A stretch of 64,000 nucleotides of DNA, from NCBI RefSeq assembly GCF_000708205.1, contig NW_014575558.1, forward strand, positions 186,001 to 250,000, written 5' to 3'. Of this stretch, positions 24,024 through 35,491 are shown one piece after another. Both the position numbers and the translations under genes were made by a program. The notes under the pieces are model-generated. The model was not told the origin of the DNA and did no database searches. It saw only the letters and a program-made list of their open reading frames with translations. The first letter of the stretch is position 1. Each line of letters starts with the position of its first letter. Origin of the DNA: Mixia osmundae IAM 14324. Its lineage: Eukaryota > Basidiomycota > Mixiomycetes > Mixiales > Mixiaceae.

Positions 24024-24558
24024 TCATCGTCTACGAAGAGCCCTTGTCGAAAGAGGGCAAGTGTCGCAGATGCACTCGTCTCCGATCGCATCATGGCTCA
24101 CTCCCATCTTTGATAGCCGTTCTACGTCTAGACACATCGGGCCTTCAGTGAGCAGCGCTCCTGCTATACTATGGCAGGTCTGTTGTACTTTCGCAGACGA
24201 AGCCTGTCAATGCGGGTTCTACGTGCACGAATGATTGCAACGATACGGAACCGTCCAAGAAAGCTTTGTATGAAGCCGAGATTTGTTCGATAAACCTCTG
24301 TCTATCGAACTTTTGATGTGTCAGATCCCCCTGCAGACATTGTGTCAGGACCGATATGTGCACACATTTCTGTTTCTCACCTCGAAGATGTAAATACGAT
24401 CGCGGTATCGTTCAATCACTTCGTAATTGCGTTGCAGATTCGGCGCACGGCTAGTGTAGGCGCAGCTCGTCCGAGCTGGACAGGTCACGGGACTGAAGAC
24501 ACGCGCACCAGCCGAGAGTCAGTGACCGCGCTGCGATCATCGTGACTGAAGAAGGCAT
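24024..24558 (-). CDS. small multi-exon gene, unknown function
   Basis: Proposed from splice logic because no single long frame exists. Reading the minus strand from the ATG at 24558, three introns of 45-50 bp with GT...AG ends join four exons in one frame. The first exon reads MPSSVTMIAARSLTLGWCAC. The middle exons include NYEVIERYRDRIYIFE and FDRQRFIEQISASYKAFLDG, charged and helix-like. The last is Cys-rich (DECICDTC). Total is about 130 aa. The N-terminus could be a weak signal or mitochondrial sequence. No family is recognised; the exact start and 3' end are uncertain. Confidence 0.4.
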
Positions 24559-25692
24559 CCTTCGCTGACGGGTGCTAATTGACTGAGAGAAGCAAGGTGT
24601 GGTCAGAGAAGCGAAGGGTTGAGGCGTGTCAGGATGAATGTCAAGAGAGAAAGAGAGAGGGCGGAAGTGTGTTCGTTGCGTAGCATGATCCCGGCGCGCA
24701 GATAGACGGCCAGGCGAGACTTTGATACGGAGTGGCAGACTCGCTCAGTGGACGAGCTATGGCTTCGTACGTACCACTCAAAGTACATGACTGATCTTCC
24801 GACCAGTCCGTTAACGAATCGCAATCTGAAGCAATCACACTTGAAACCTCGCATTGGACGAGGCCGAGGCAAAGTGTACATCAACAATCGCCTCTTCATC
24901 TTGCAAAGCCCAATGAGAGCTTGAGCCCGGAGGAAGCCTTGCAAGCTCTTTGAGATGGAGGCCGAGCGCGAGGGAAGAGCAGCTTGCGCGTGTTTGCCAA
25001 CGACCGGTGATCTGTCATGTTGCTCATCCCGTCACTCATAGGCGCACAAGCTTGTCGGATGAAGTTCGCGGCTCGATACTCGACTCGACTCGATACTCGA
25101 CTCGACTCGACTCGACCCCCTCCGGACGCTATTCTCGCCAATACTCAGACGTGCCAGCATTCGACGGCCATTTGAATCGGACGTTGTCAGCAATCGTCGT
25201 CAGCACTTGACCACGTCTGTCCTCAGACTCGCTGCCGCCAACGCGAAGCGCACACGCGCACACCCGCGTTCTTTTCGCATCGATCGCAGTGATCTGAAAA
25301 GCAGTGTCTTCATGTAAGCACGAAGACTGCATCCTTGAGACATCGTGTCGTCTCGAATATGCATGCTTGTAAGATTTGACAAATGACTTTACTTGAGCTC
25401 AGCATCAAATCGTCCGGCAGTCAATCATGTAGGTCCCTGCAAGTAGAGTGCACATAACAGTCATCGTTACCCAGTCTGAGTCTGCTGGGTCCGCAAGGTC
25501 TGCGAGCGTGGCTGAAGATCGAAACTTGACAAGGCCCACAGACATTGTCTGGACAGCGCGCTCGATGATGACACCCTGTCGCCATGCAACCACGTCATAG
25601 CAATGCCTCTCACGCTTCCTCTCATCATCGACTCCCTCTTGTAGCCTTTGGAAACCACTGACTTGACCAACAATCAGCGCCATACAACCGGA
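24559..25692. other. gene-poor intergenic stretch
   Basis: About 1.1 kb between divergent genes. It contains a GACTC-rich simple repeat at about 25072-25115. Short frames around 24760-24920 look partly coding on either strand but could not be joined into a model. Confidence 0.4.
25072..25115. repeat. (CGACT)n-type simple repeat
   Basis: Repeated CTCGACTCGA units with two CTCGATACTCGA variants, 44 bp, inside a gene-free stretch. Confidence 0.85.
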
Positions 25693-26645
25693 ATGATGTT
25701 CACGCAAGCTGTGGCAATCGCCTCGATTTTCACCATCGTCTCTGCGGATGCGTACTACAATCAGTGCAGCAACCGTCAGTGCGATCATCATATGCATTAC
25801 TTCCAATGGTAACAAGGCTCCCAAACAGGCTACGACGTCAGCTCGCCTGATTGGCAGAACGTCGGCGGCCACGGTCTCACCAAGATTGGCGTCAATGGAT
25901 GCAAGAATGAGGGCGTTGCCTTTTACGCAACGCTCGACTACACCGGTGCTGATGCCACAATGAAGGTGGGGACTTAAGTTTTATTCACATCCATGAGTAC
26001 TTACGCCACCGTCAAGAGCTACCCTCATGCTGCTGTCACTCAAAACCTGGGCAAACCCATGAGCTCTTACGTCTCTATTCCAGCCGTCCTCAACTGGCAC
26101 TGGAGGGGCTTGCCCGATGATCAGGTGTGCTCTCATCGCTTGCTCATCGCTGGGTTGACTCAGCGGTCGGTCAGACCCACGGCTATGTCGCGCTGGCAGT
26201 CGTGCACGGCGAGTGGACACTCCGAGTCATTCTCTCCTTCCGCGGCGCAGGCTCGCCCGGTACGCTCGTCGGTAACTTCGTCGTGGGAGGTCGCAACTGG
26301 ATCCTCTATCGCGATGGACCGATCTACTCCTACGTCAACAACCAAGAGCTCCCCCACGCCACCACGTTCACAACAAACTTGATCAGCTTTGTGCGACATG
26401 CTGCAACTCAGGGTGCGCGCGTCCAAGGCACGCTCAAGGAGTACGTCATCCTCCCCGACTGCATCTACGAGCTGATCGTGCATGCAGAGTGTCCGGAGGT
26501 ATCTACTTCTTCAAGGGCAAAGCCGCCATCATCTTTGATGAATTTGCAGCTCTGCCCCGATAAAAGTTCCTTGTCTGGACTTGCGCGAGACAATGCAGAG
26601 TTTGCTACAGATTGGCTAGTTACAGTATCGTTGTGGTGGCGCTAA
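25693..26645 (+). CDS. secreted GH12-like protein, catalytic Glu residues not seen
   Basis: Predicted secreted protein. Exons 25693-25774, 25829-25965, 26017-26124, 26175-26498 and then 26550-26645 (or read-through to the same stop). The first residues MMFTQAVAIASIFTIVSADA are a signal peptide. The order of motifs follows glycoside hydrolase family 12: MKSYPHAAV, then SSYVSIPAVLNWHW, GYVALAVVHGEW, FRGAGSPG, GGRNWILYRDGPIYSYV, and TTFTTNLISFVRHA. In active GH12 enzymes the nucleophile Glu sits in a Y-E-I-M-I-W-like strand and the acid Glu in G-T-E-P-F; here the equivalents read WTLRVIL and VILPDC. So the fold is supported but cellulase or xyloglucanase activity is not. It is convergent with the HSF-domain gene. 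Confidence 0.6.
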
Positions 26646-26744
26646 CAACAAACGTGAGTCATGAGAAGGTCGTCACTGGCTATCTACAAGACGAAAATGC
26701 GAAAAAGTTCTTGATCGGCCGAGAGCTGAGCTTATCTGTCTGTC

Positions 26745-28787
26745 CTAGTCCTCCTCCATGCCATCCGAGTAGCCATTCTCTGACTGATCCTCATCATCCT
26801 CGTCATCATCGTGATAAGTACGTCGCTTGCTCGTCGATCGCATGGCGCGTTGACGTTTTGTGATGGGTGGCAAGCTGTCCGACTTTCTGCCAGTTCGGCG
26901 CTTGTTGGCCGCTCGACCTGACTTGGCTTGCGGTCGGATCTTGCTGAGCAACTCCTTGTGACTGCGATGGAAGAACTCATTATGGAAGCCAGCCCATTCG
27001 TCGGGTCGATGGCCCTTCATCTTCGGATGCGCAAGGATGACAGACATTGCCGAGCGAGGCAAGCGTCGGAAGGAATAGACCTGTGCACCATCATTGTCAG
27101 CGTTATGCAGTCAGCATTGACAGCAAGCGACGCACATTCAGCTGGCGCTGGAATGAGGCCGGATTTTGGTGTCCAAAGTGTACAGCCAGGAACTTGGCGT
27201 GCATCTCGCGAGAGTTCATGCGAACCATGATGTTGGCTCCATTGACGGGATCCCAGCGCAAGAAAGGATAATAAGCGTCCGTTGAGAGTGCGTTCCACAT
27301 TGTCTGAGTGAATTTCTAGGCCCCAAGTGGATGTGTTAGTGCGCAAAAGCGGACAGGCTCAACAGATGACCCACCATTGTACCACCCTCATGGTCGCTCT
27401 CGTGCATCTTGATCTCTTCGATCGGTATGCTGACATTACGAGCGACTTCGTCTTCGTCTGCGACAGATTCCACGTCGTCTTCTGCCTGTGGGCTTTGTAC
27501 TTTGCGAGTCTGGCGGCGTGCTCGCTTGATGGGCAGCACTTCAGCCGGCGAGACTTTGCGAGGTCGTGCATTAGCTGCGACTCTGGCAGATAGAGAGGCC
27601 TTGCGTTGCTGTCTGCGCGTCAAGCCATCTTCGAGCGATGATCTACGGGGCTCATCCGAGGAAGCTATACTTGCAGGAGGTGACGCGAGCTGTTGTATTT
27701 TGCTCGCGCGGTAGCCACGCTTTGTGCGCATACGTGGACGCTCTATTGTCTCTGATGCAGCCGAAGAGCTTGAGAAGGTGGGTGACGGAGGCAGAGCAAA
27801 GTTGGCAGGATTGTAGGCGGCGCTTTCGCGTGACGAGTCTGGCGTTGGCCAATAGCTTGTAGGCCCGCTATGAATGCGAGCAGTGAAAGAGCCAACAAAT
27901 GGCACGGCATGACGATATTCTATCTCGCTATAGCCTGCCGGATAGCCAAAGGGGGCACCAAGAGCTGACTTGGCATAAGCTGGGGCATGCGCATTCGACA
28001 GACCGGCCGAGGATACGACAGAGGCTTCCGGTACGACATTGGAGATGCTGTTTGTACGTCGATGATATCGCCAGGCGCGTGGACTGAGCTGATCTGGCGA
28101 AGCGAGGGCAGCTTGGACGAACGTAGAGCGTTCCGACGATTCACGAGCTGGGATCTTGAGTAGCGTCATTTCAGAAATGCGTTTCTTGTGATGCTCAATC
28201 TGACGCTGTACTTCTGTCGATGTACGCTTGCGACCGGGTCGAGACATGGGCGGCGATCCAGTTGCGATAGGTGCATGGAGATGCGCATGATGGCTCTGAG
28301 CTGGACCGGCGGTGTATGATGCTGTCTTACAAGATAGCAAGCTGACCGGCGTAGGGAATTGCACCTGATGAGCTTCGGCATGGTGCAGACGAGTGACCTG
28401 AGCGTCCTGCTCGGTAGTCTTAGCTTTGGCTGCGCTGTCGGCATTTTTGGCAGATACTTCGATCTCGTGAACGAGAGCTTGAGCTATCGTCCTCGACCTA
28501 TTGCGAGGTGTCTGCTTGACTGATGTGGCATCAGAGCCGCCTGTAATACATGGATCAGGGGTCGGCCAGATAGGTTGAGAGGGCTCCGTAGGCGTAGTGT
28601 AGGCACGCATACGAGCGGCAGCATGGGTGAAGGAGGGCGTGGCCAGGGCAAGGCTGGGTCGATAAGATGCCAGAGGCGAGCTGATGAGCGCGCTCGGGCC
28701 GCCGTGGTGGAGTGCCTCTACCAGCTTGGGAGGACGATCTAAGCTGGCGGGCGTTGGAAAGTGTTGGTACTGGACGATGGTCTCCAT
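26745..28787 (-). CDS. HSF-type DNA-binding domain transcription factor
   Basis: Predicted nuclear regulator of 642 aa. Exons 28787-27375, 27315-27136 and 27080-26745. The HSF-type winged helix spans about residues 470-555: it opens KFTQTMWNALSTD, continues with FLRWDPVNG, the recognition helix region NPASFQRQLNVYSFRRLP and ends near WAGFHNEFFHRSH. In most heat-shock factors this domain is N-terminal; here a 470-residue Ser/Pro-rich, mainly disordered region precedes it and only a short acidic tail (DDDEDDEDQSE) follows. No heptad-repeat trimerisation region is evident, so it may not be a classical stress HSF. Confidence 0.85.
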
Positions 28788-29975
28788 GATGTCTGAGAGT
28801 ACTCGGGCTGATCAGCACGGTACATGCGTACCAGCAAGACGACTCGCCTCGGTCACGTTTGGCGAGTCAGGAGTTACCAAAGGACTGGCCTGCCGGGGCG
28901 ATGAAGCGAGATGAAAGCTTGGGTACGGATGTGGAACGATTAAAGCGAGACTCGTTCAGATGTAGGAGCGAGGCGAGCGAGCGACAAATAAGACGGTCTT
29001 GTGAGGTGATGGCGGAATGATGTGCCGGGTCCGTGCGAGCTCTGCGGAAGGAGGCTCTTTGGATCTGGGCGATGATGCTGTTCGGGCTCTTTGTTCGGGA
29101 GCCTTGACGTCAAGGCGTGCGGAGCTCACAGCTTGCGGTAGCGTTGGCTCTGTGCGCGCGAACGTGATGAGTCACGGCTGGTTCCGTTGGCTTCGAAAGA
29201 CGGTACGAGCAGGGGAGGGCTCCTGCACGTAGTATCGCCGTGCCGAGCCTCTGCACGGTCAAGCACACTAGGCAACGAGTACGAAGGAGTGTGCCGAGGC
29301 AACAAGACCGACCAAGCTTGCGGAACGATCAGCGAGAGAGGAAGTCGGCGTTGTCAGGCGTCAGAGGGTCGTCAGGGGCGCTTTGACGACGAGGATGCGA
29401 CACGGAGCGTTGATGTGAGCGATGCAGACACGTCTCGCGTACGGGACTGATTGCAATGCTGTCGTCTCACCTGGTGAGGATGTGAAGCTGCTTGCGGCGC
29501 GAGCCAGCTAGCGCTCGACCCAGCACGAGAAAGAGCCCCCCTTTGTACGCCTTTGATTCAATCGACCGAATTAGCGGTATGCTTTGACACGACACGCGTC
29601 CTGGCTGTCTGCGATCGGACTTTTTGCCACTATCGATCCTGACGTTCGGGACGGCGGCGCGGCCACGTAGGTCGGACGGAGTTTTGGCTAAGAATTTGAG
29701 TTTCTATCTTGGCCAAGAAGAGATGATGATCATGATTCGAGTGTGATGCCTGGTTTGCGTAGAACGTCAAACCTGTTCGCACTTCTCCTGCTAGGTTGAC
29801 ACAGCGTCGCCTGCACAGCAAGGGAGCGTCCTTGTTGGCACGCCCTAGCTGCACGCCCGGCCTTGGCATTAATCGACTGAGCAGTGGACGGAGCCCATCG
29901 CTCTGCCCGGCTTAGCCAGTCTCGACCGATCCTTGTACAGCCTTGCACGCGAGCAACAAGTTGCAACAGACCGTC
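28788..29975. promoter_or_regulatory. long divergent upstream region
   Basis: About 1.2 kb between the HSF-domain gene and the STELLO-like gene starts, long for this window, with no coding signal seen. Confidence 0.4.
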
Positions 29976-32900
29976 ATGGTCACCATCATGCTGCTTCAAG
30001 CAGACTGGCTCGTCTTGCTACTGTCGACGCTCGTGCCCTGGTTTGTCGTTGGGCTCTATTGCCAACGTGCTCGACTGGCCGTCGTAGCCCATCTTTTGCC
30101 TCACAGGGCAAGCATAGCTTGGCGTCCCTTATCAGACGATCCGGTTGATGACGACAGTGGAGAGGCTGCAGCACAAGCCTATGATGCACACCATGTGCCA
30201 CAACAACCGGAGCACGACTTGTTTGATAAGCAACTCGTTCTCGAAGCTGCCCCCCTGGCAGGACTCATCTTGATCGGTCTCTTGCTCGCAATGTCGACTC
30301 ACATGACCGAGTTTGTCCCAGAGGTAGGCCACTGTCTTCAGGTGCTCTTCATCCGGAGCTGATCGTCTTGGTCGTGATTTCAGCTCATGCAAGCCTTCTT
30401 GTTGATCGCTGTCATTGGCTTTCTAGCTCTTCAGAGATTGCGCAAGGATACTCGAGCAGCCCTGGAGATGGCTCCACTGCTCGTGGTCGCCGCTACCTCG
30501 CTCACAGCTGCCTTGATCTCAATCAAACATCTGCCCGCTGTCATGCAATGGCGACGCGTCTGGCCTGCCGTTGTCTGGGCTGCGCACGCTTATGGTCACT
30601 ATGCCATCGTTGCACATTCTGCAGCGTTCCAGTCTGTCAAGATTACTTGCTCCGGAGACAGGACTACGCCGCCGAAACGCTCCATACCTCAAGTTGCGTT
30701 CTACACGCTCACTATCACCCTTGGCGGTGTGTTGGTCCTAGGCATCTTTCCGACAGGCAATGTTCCTGTCCCCTGGTCTACCATGGTGCCAGCTCTACCG
30801 CCCTTGGCTGGCTACGCCACGCAGGGTATTACCAATGACGGATTCCAACGCTTGCTCGACACTGCATGGAACGTCGCTCGGGTCGGCCTCAGCATCTATT
30901 TGCTCGGCATCATGCGCGATCAGGGAACCTCCTACACAATATTCCTGGCCAGCTTCATCGCTCTCTCGCTGCGTCTCGCGAATCAGATACCTGACCTGAT
31001 CTGCAATTTCACAAAGGCGCCAAAGACGGAGCTCGCCCTTGGGTTTGTGACCGTGCTCAGCCTGGCCTTATGGCTCAGACGGCAGCATCGTGTTGCACCT
31101 GGCTCAGACTACGCAGCTCGCGTGGGAGTATACAGCAACGGCAACGGGAAGACGCCTACGCCCACATCGACATATATGTCCGATGATGCGCTGCCAGACA
31201 GTGATTCCAACGAAGGCTCAGGCAACATCAGCCTCAACTCGACGCTCAATGGATCACCGTCCAGCCCCAAGAGGAGCAGAAGCGCGGGCGGTAGCAGGAC
31301 ATCCTTCGAGATCGAGACTGAAGAGCTGCAGAAGGAACTCGATGCTGACCCATACGGATCGCTCTATGGCTCTCTCAGTAACGCGCAGAAATGGCCCAAG
31401 CATCTTAAATGGTTCGCTCTCATGCTCATCGGACCTCTTGTTCAGCTCGTTATTCTCGGCCCTTCGAGCTGGAAAGTCAACACGCGAGGTAATACTCACT
31501 GGATGGTCGTCACTACCGTCAATCTGCCCACGTCAACCATGGAAGCTCTCTGTGCTCTAGACAACTGGGAGGTTGCAGTCGTGGCAGATCTAAAAACGCC
31601 CCGCAGCTGGTCCTCTGGTCCAGCATGCCATTTCTTGTCGACCAATTACCAATCTCGCTTGCCATTCAGAGTCGTGTCGCGCATACCTTACAAAGCATAC
31701 ACTCGCAAGTCAATCGGGTACCTCTTCGCCATCGCAAATGGCGCCGAGCTCATCCAAGGTATATACTTGTATCAAATTTGTTAGCTTCGCTGACCTCGCT
31801 CGATAGACACCGATGATGACAATTTGCCAAATGAGGAGATCGTTCTGCAAGATCCTGACAGCCCAGAATTTATGACCGCATTGCCTTCGGGCAACCTGGA
31901 GACGAGTCGGGTGATCAATCCATATGCTCACTTTGCACGCGGCGATATCTGGCCTCGTGGGTTCCCGCTTGAGGAATACGATCGCAATGCGACGATGCGC
32001 TACCTGAAGGCATCCGAAGCTTCCGAGAACGTTCAAGGCAGAGCGCTCATCCAGCAGGGCCTGGCCGATCTTGATCCCGACGTCGATGCCATCTTCCGCC
32101 TGCTCAACAGGGAAGACATTGCTAAGGTTCGCTTCTGCAAGGCTGTGCCATCGCTGAAGATGGCTCGCGGTGCTTTGGCGCCCTTCAATTCTCAAAACAC
32201 GCTGTTCCATCACGACGCCTTCTGGGGACTGCTGCTACCCATCACTGTCACCTTTAGAGCGACCGATATCATCCGAGGCTACTGGGCGCAACGACTGCTA
32301 TGGGATGTCGGCGGCACCCTCGCTTTCCGTGAGCCTAGCGTAGACCAGATTCGCAACGCTCACGACTACATTCAAGACATGACGAGCGAGGAGAAGCTGT
32401 ATACCCAATCTGGCGATCTGACTACGTTCTTGCAAGACTGGTCAGACTCGTCTCTAGATCTGCCTACCCGCCTCTTGCATCTCCTGCGAGCCATGCAGTC
32501 CGAAAAGTTCATCCGGGGCCCGGATGTCGAGCTCGCAAAAGCTTGGGTTGCGGATCTTCGCAGCATCGGCTACGAGTTCCCAGAGATCAAGCCTTGGAGC
32601 AAACGATCCATGCTGACAGAAGCAACAGCCATCGAGCCAGCTGTGCTTAAGGACAATGCCCATCATATGCGTTGGCGCCGTTTCAAGTGCGACCCTCGCC
32701 GCCCACCAGTTCGCAAGGCCCTGCTCGTCGTCGTCTACAACTCTCCATGGTACCAGCACATGGATGACTTCCTTGACATGTATGGCGACTTTTACGAGAA
32801 AGTGGTCTTCTATGGTCAAAACAAGCCGGGTGCTGCCAATCCTCGCGTCATTCCCGCCAACATCGAGGCCGGAGAATTCGGTCATGTCGCCTTCTTGGAC

Positions 32901-33592
32901 GCTCTGAACGCAAACCCGGGCTACGACTATTATCACTGGACCAATGACGACGTGGCTTTCAGTCCTTTTCTTATGTCCACATACGACCCCAATTGGCTGA
33001 TAATGTCACATGACATGAATTGGGCTCAAGGCCAAGTATACGACGGCAATAAAGCCGATCACAGCCCCTTGGAGATATACCACGGCTGGTGGGCTCTCGA
33101 CCGCCCTGGTACGCTACCTCCGGTCTCCTGGGCACGAAGCTGACTCGCAAAGATACAGATTTGATCGAAAACTGGATGCACGCCTTTAACGCCTCATCAG
33201 AGCAGCATAAAACCAACCTAATAGACTCATCGGCCGAACGACGCATTACGATTTACGGCGGTCAAAACGACTTTTTCTGGCTTCCTGGGCGTTTACGTCA
33301 GGAATGGATAGACATCCTGACACCCTTTGCCAACCCGGAACGTCGTGTATGGCACGAGATGGTGCACGCCTCTGCGATCCACATGCTCGACGGAAGAGAA
33401 CATCGCAAACAAGTCGCCGACGGTCTCTCGCCATGGATGTGGGGCGGCGAACGGCAAGAGCTGGATCGTTTCGTGACCCCAGATCGACTTGTCATCCATC
33501 CGCTCAAGCTGAGCATGGCTGGCATGCAACAACGATGGCAGAGCTACATCATGGACAGCGCAGATCATGTCTTTGGACCCTTGACGTACTAG
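29976..33592 (+). CDS. polytopic membrane protein with STELLO/DUF288 glycosyltransferase-like domain
   Basis: Predicted Golgi or ER membrane protein of 1154 aa. Exons 29976-30323, 30384-31758, 31807-33108 and 33153-33592; introns of 60, 48 and 44 bp. The first about 490 residues contain some nine hydrophobic helices (for example WLVLLLSTLVPWFVVGLY and APLAGLILIGLLLAMS), a Ser-rich loop and a last helix WFALMLIGPLVQLVILG. The rest matches the STELLO/DUF288 pattern: WMVVTTVNLPT, WEVAVVADLKTPRSW, then YTRKSIGYLFAIANGAELIQ followed by DTDDDNLP, a DXD-like metal-nucleotide site, which is split by an intron. A later block, PGYDYYHWTNDDV, adds another acidic motif. In plants STELLO proteins act in Golgi trafficking of cellulose synthase; the role in this fungus is unknown. 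Confidence 0.8.
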
Positions 33593-34386
33593 ATCGCTCC
33601 GCAGCGCACTCGATACCCAATCTGTTGTTTGTACGCATGGACGAGGCTTTCACTTCAGGGTCTGTGGCTTGCCTCCTGCCTGTCTGAAAGACTCCGCGCC
33701 ATTCAGTGGTGACTTTTCTCGCTGTGCCCACACTCCGCCAGCTTGAGACACAAGCATCCCCGATGGAGATCTGACTGGGAGTGTGTGCGGCACATCCGCG
33801 CGCATGGAGGAAATCAGTCAACTCAGCAGGTACATGACGACGCGTTTGTCATATCAGCATCGTACGAAATGCATTGTACACCAGTCGTCAGCTTGCATTC
33901 TGTTGTCGCGGCCGGATCCGCACTTCAGCCGGGCAAGCGTAATCGGACTTGTGTTGTCCCATCGAGGCAAGGGCAGAAGGTGAGCAACCCTGCTCCCTTG
34001 TGGGTGCTAGGGGATGAGGGTTGCAGAAGAGTGCCATTGCCTGGTGCCCGATGAAGATTACGCCCGTATAGGCGTTGATGAAGAATTCGACGATGAGACG
34101 ACCTTGGCAGCTGCATCGGCGTCAGTACGGATGCTCCCGACCGAAAACCCGGTGGGACTTGCCAGAGAGGCCAGGCAGCATTGTCATAATCGATATAACG
34201 AAGCCACAAGACGGCTCTGAACTTGACACCTCTCCATGCGCGAGCATAGATGTTGAAAGTTCCCTGTTCGAGCCACAGAACCGACTTTGGCTGTATAAGC
34301 CGAGGAGCTGAATCGTCACGCGCGCGTACTGACGAATTCAGTGCCCCACTTCTGAGTAAGATCTGGAGGCGGCAGAAGCTCGACGT
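33593..34386. other. intergenic, no gene seen
   Basis: About 0.8 kb between convergent genes. Short frames on both strands do not join into a model. Confidence 0.4.
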
Positions 34387-35362
34387 CTACTGTCGCCGGT
34401 TTGTGAGCTTGCTCCGGAGTGCCGATGACGCCTGGTCGGAAACATCGAGTTGGGTCAGCAACGAGGCGCCTCGATCAGCGAGATCAAGCACCGTGCGCCC
34501 CTCCGCATTCCCCCTCGTGTACTGAATTAGCTAAAGGACTTTGGTCGAGCGGTAGCCGCTAGCGCATACCTCTGCATAGAATTCCAGCTCGTACTTGACA
34601 CCCTGCTGAGGCGAGTTGGGGGTGGAAATGTCGAGCTTGTGAAAGAGGTTGCAGGGCGTCACGGCTAGCGTGCGCTTCGGTCATCCAGAGGGCCTGCCGG
34701 AACAGATAGAGCGTACTAGGTGGGTTGTTGAGCTCTTTGAGATCACATTCCAGGACAGATGCGGCTCTGACATCGGGTTTGCAGTAGAGATGCAGATCTG
34801 ACCAGATCTCCCGCGCTTCGTTCTGCCAATGCTTGAGCGTGCGTGTCAAGCGGTAAGCAAAGCGAGTCTACCGTGGCGGGATTGAAGAGCATCTTCAGGT
34901 TGAGCTTGCAGGTGCAGCAAAAGAACCAGGTCCACAGCTTGTGACCATCGATTGGTCTGTACGGGACGCTCACTGAAATGTCGACGATGATGCCATCAGG
35001 AGTGACATCAGACATCTCTGCGACTGCCGTGTAGTCGACTTCCACTTTGAGCTGCAGACATGTCGACGTCACTGCTGTGGCTGAGCCTGGCGGGTGTGAC
35101 CACTGACGAGCTTGACGGTCCAGTCGGATGCCCTACTACTGCTCTTGGAGAGTTCAACGATCAGTCTGAATGCATCAGGCTGAGATACAAATGTCTCGAG
35201 AAGCGTTGATGGCGAGGTCTGAACGTCGCATGTTCCTCCAAGCCAGATGGTGAGAGCCCATGTGTGTAGTGCAGGGTCATCCCGCTTGGCGATCGACTGG
35301 TCCGGTCGTGCAAGTGTCCGAGACAGCAGACCGAGGAGACAAGCGAGTGGGAGCCAGTGCAT
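34387..35362 (-). CDS. secreted protein, family A member 1 (complete)
   Basis: Unrecognised predicted secreted protein of 262 aa. Exons 35362-35108, 35051-34872, 34831-34717, 34664-34570 and 34530-34387 join in one frame. Signal peptide MHWLPLACLLGLLSRTLA. Beta-rich blocks follow: FRLIVELSKSSSRASDWTVKL, cut by an intron exactly here, then VEVDYTAVAEMSDVTPDG, a Cys patch (FFCCTC), DLHLYCKPDVRAASVLECDL, TPCNLFHKLDI and YELEFYAELIQYTRGNAEGR. I see the same block order and the same intron position in genes at 45.5, 59, 60 and 63.5 kb (family A). Function unknown; extracellular location inferred. Confidence 0.65.
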
Positions 35363-35491
35363 CGTACCAGGTCTGCGCCTGATCCGGCTTGGCTTTGGCA
35401 TGGACATTCGCGTCGATGTCGGTGACGGCGGCACTGGGCACAGCTGACCGACCGTCAACGTCAAGCAGAACATTGGCCAGACGGGGAGCCG

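Noticed and set aside
24600-24960. Frames on both strands that look partly coding
   Set aside because: Neither strand gives a spliceable model with start and stop, so no gene is called.
25809-25828. 20-bp GT-AG segment as an intron of the GH12-like gene
   Set aside because: Too short to splice; a 54-bp intron starting at 25775 keeps the frame and matches the local intron size.
28900-29900. Possible transposon remnant in the long divergent gap
   Set aside because: No transposase-like frame, terminal inverted repeats or target-site duplication could be seen.
34540-34600. tRNA-like string with a D-loop-like GGTCGAGCGGTAG
   Set aside because: No acceptor-stem pairing or T-loop at the right distance, and it lies inside the fourth intron and adjoining exon of a consistent gene model.
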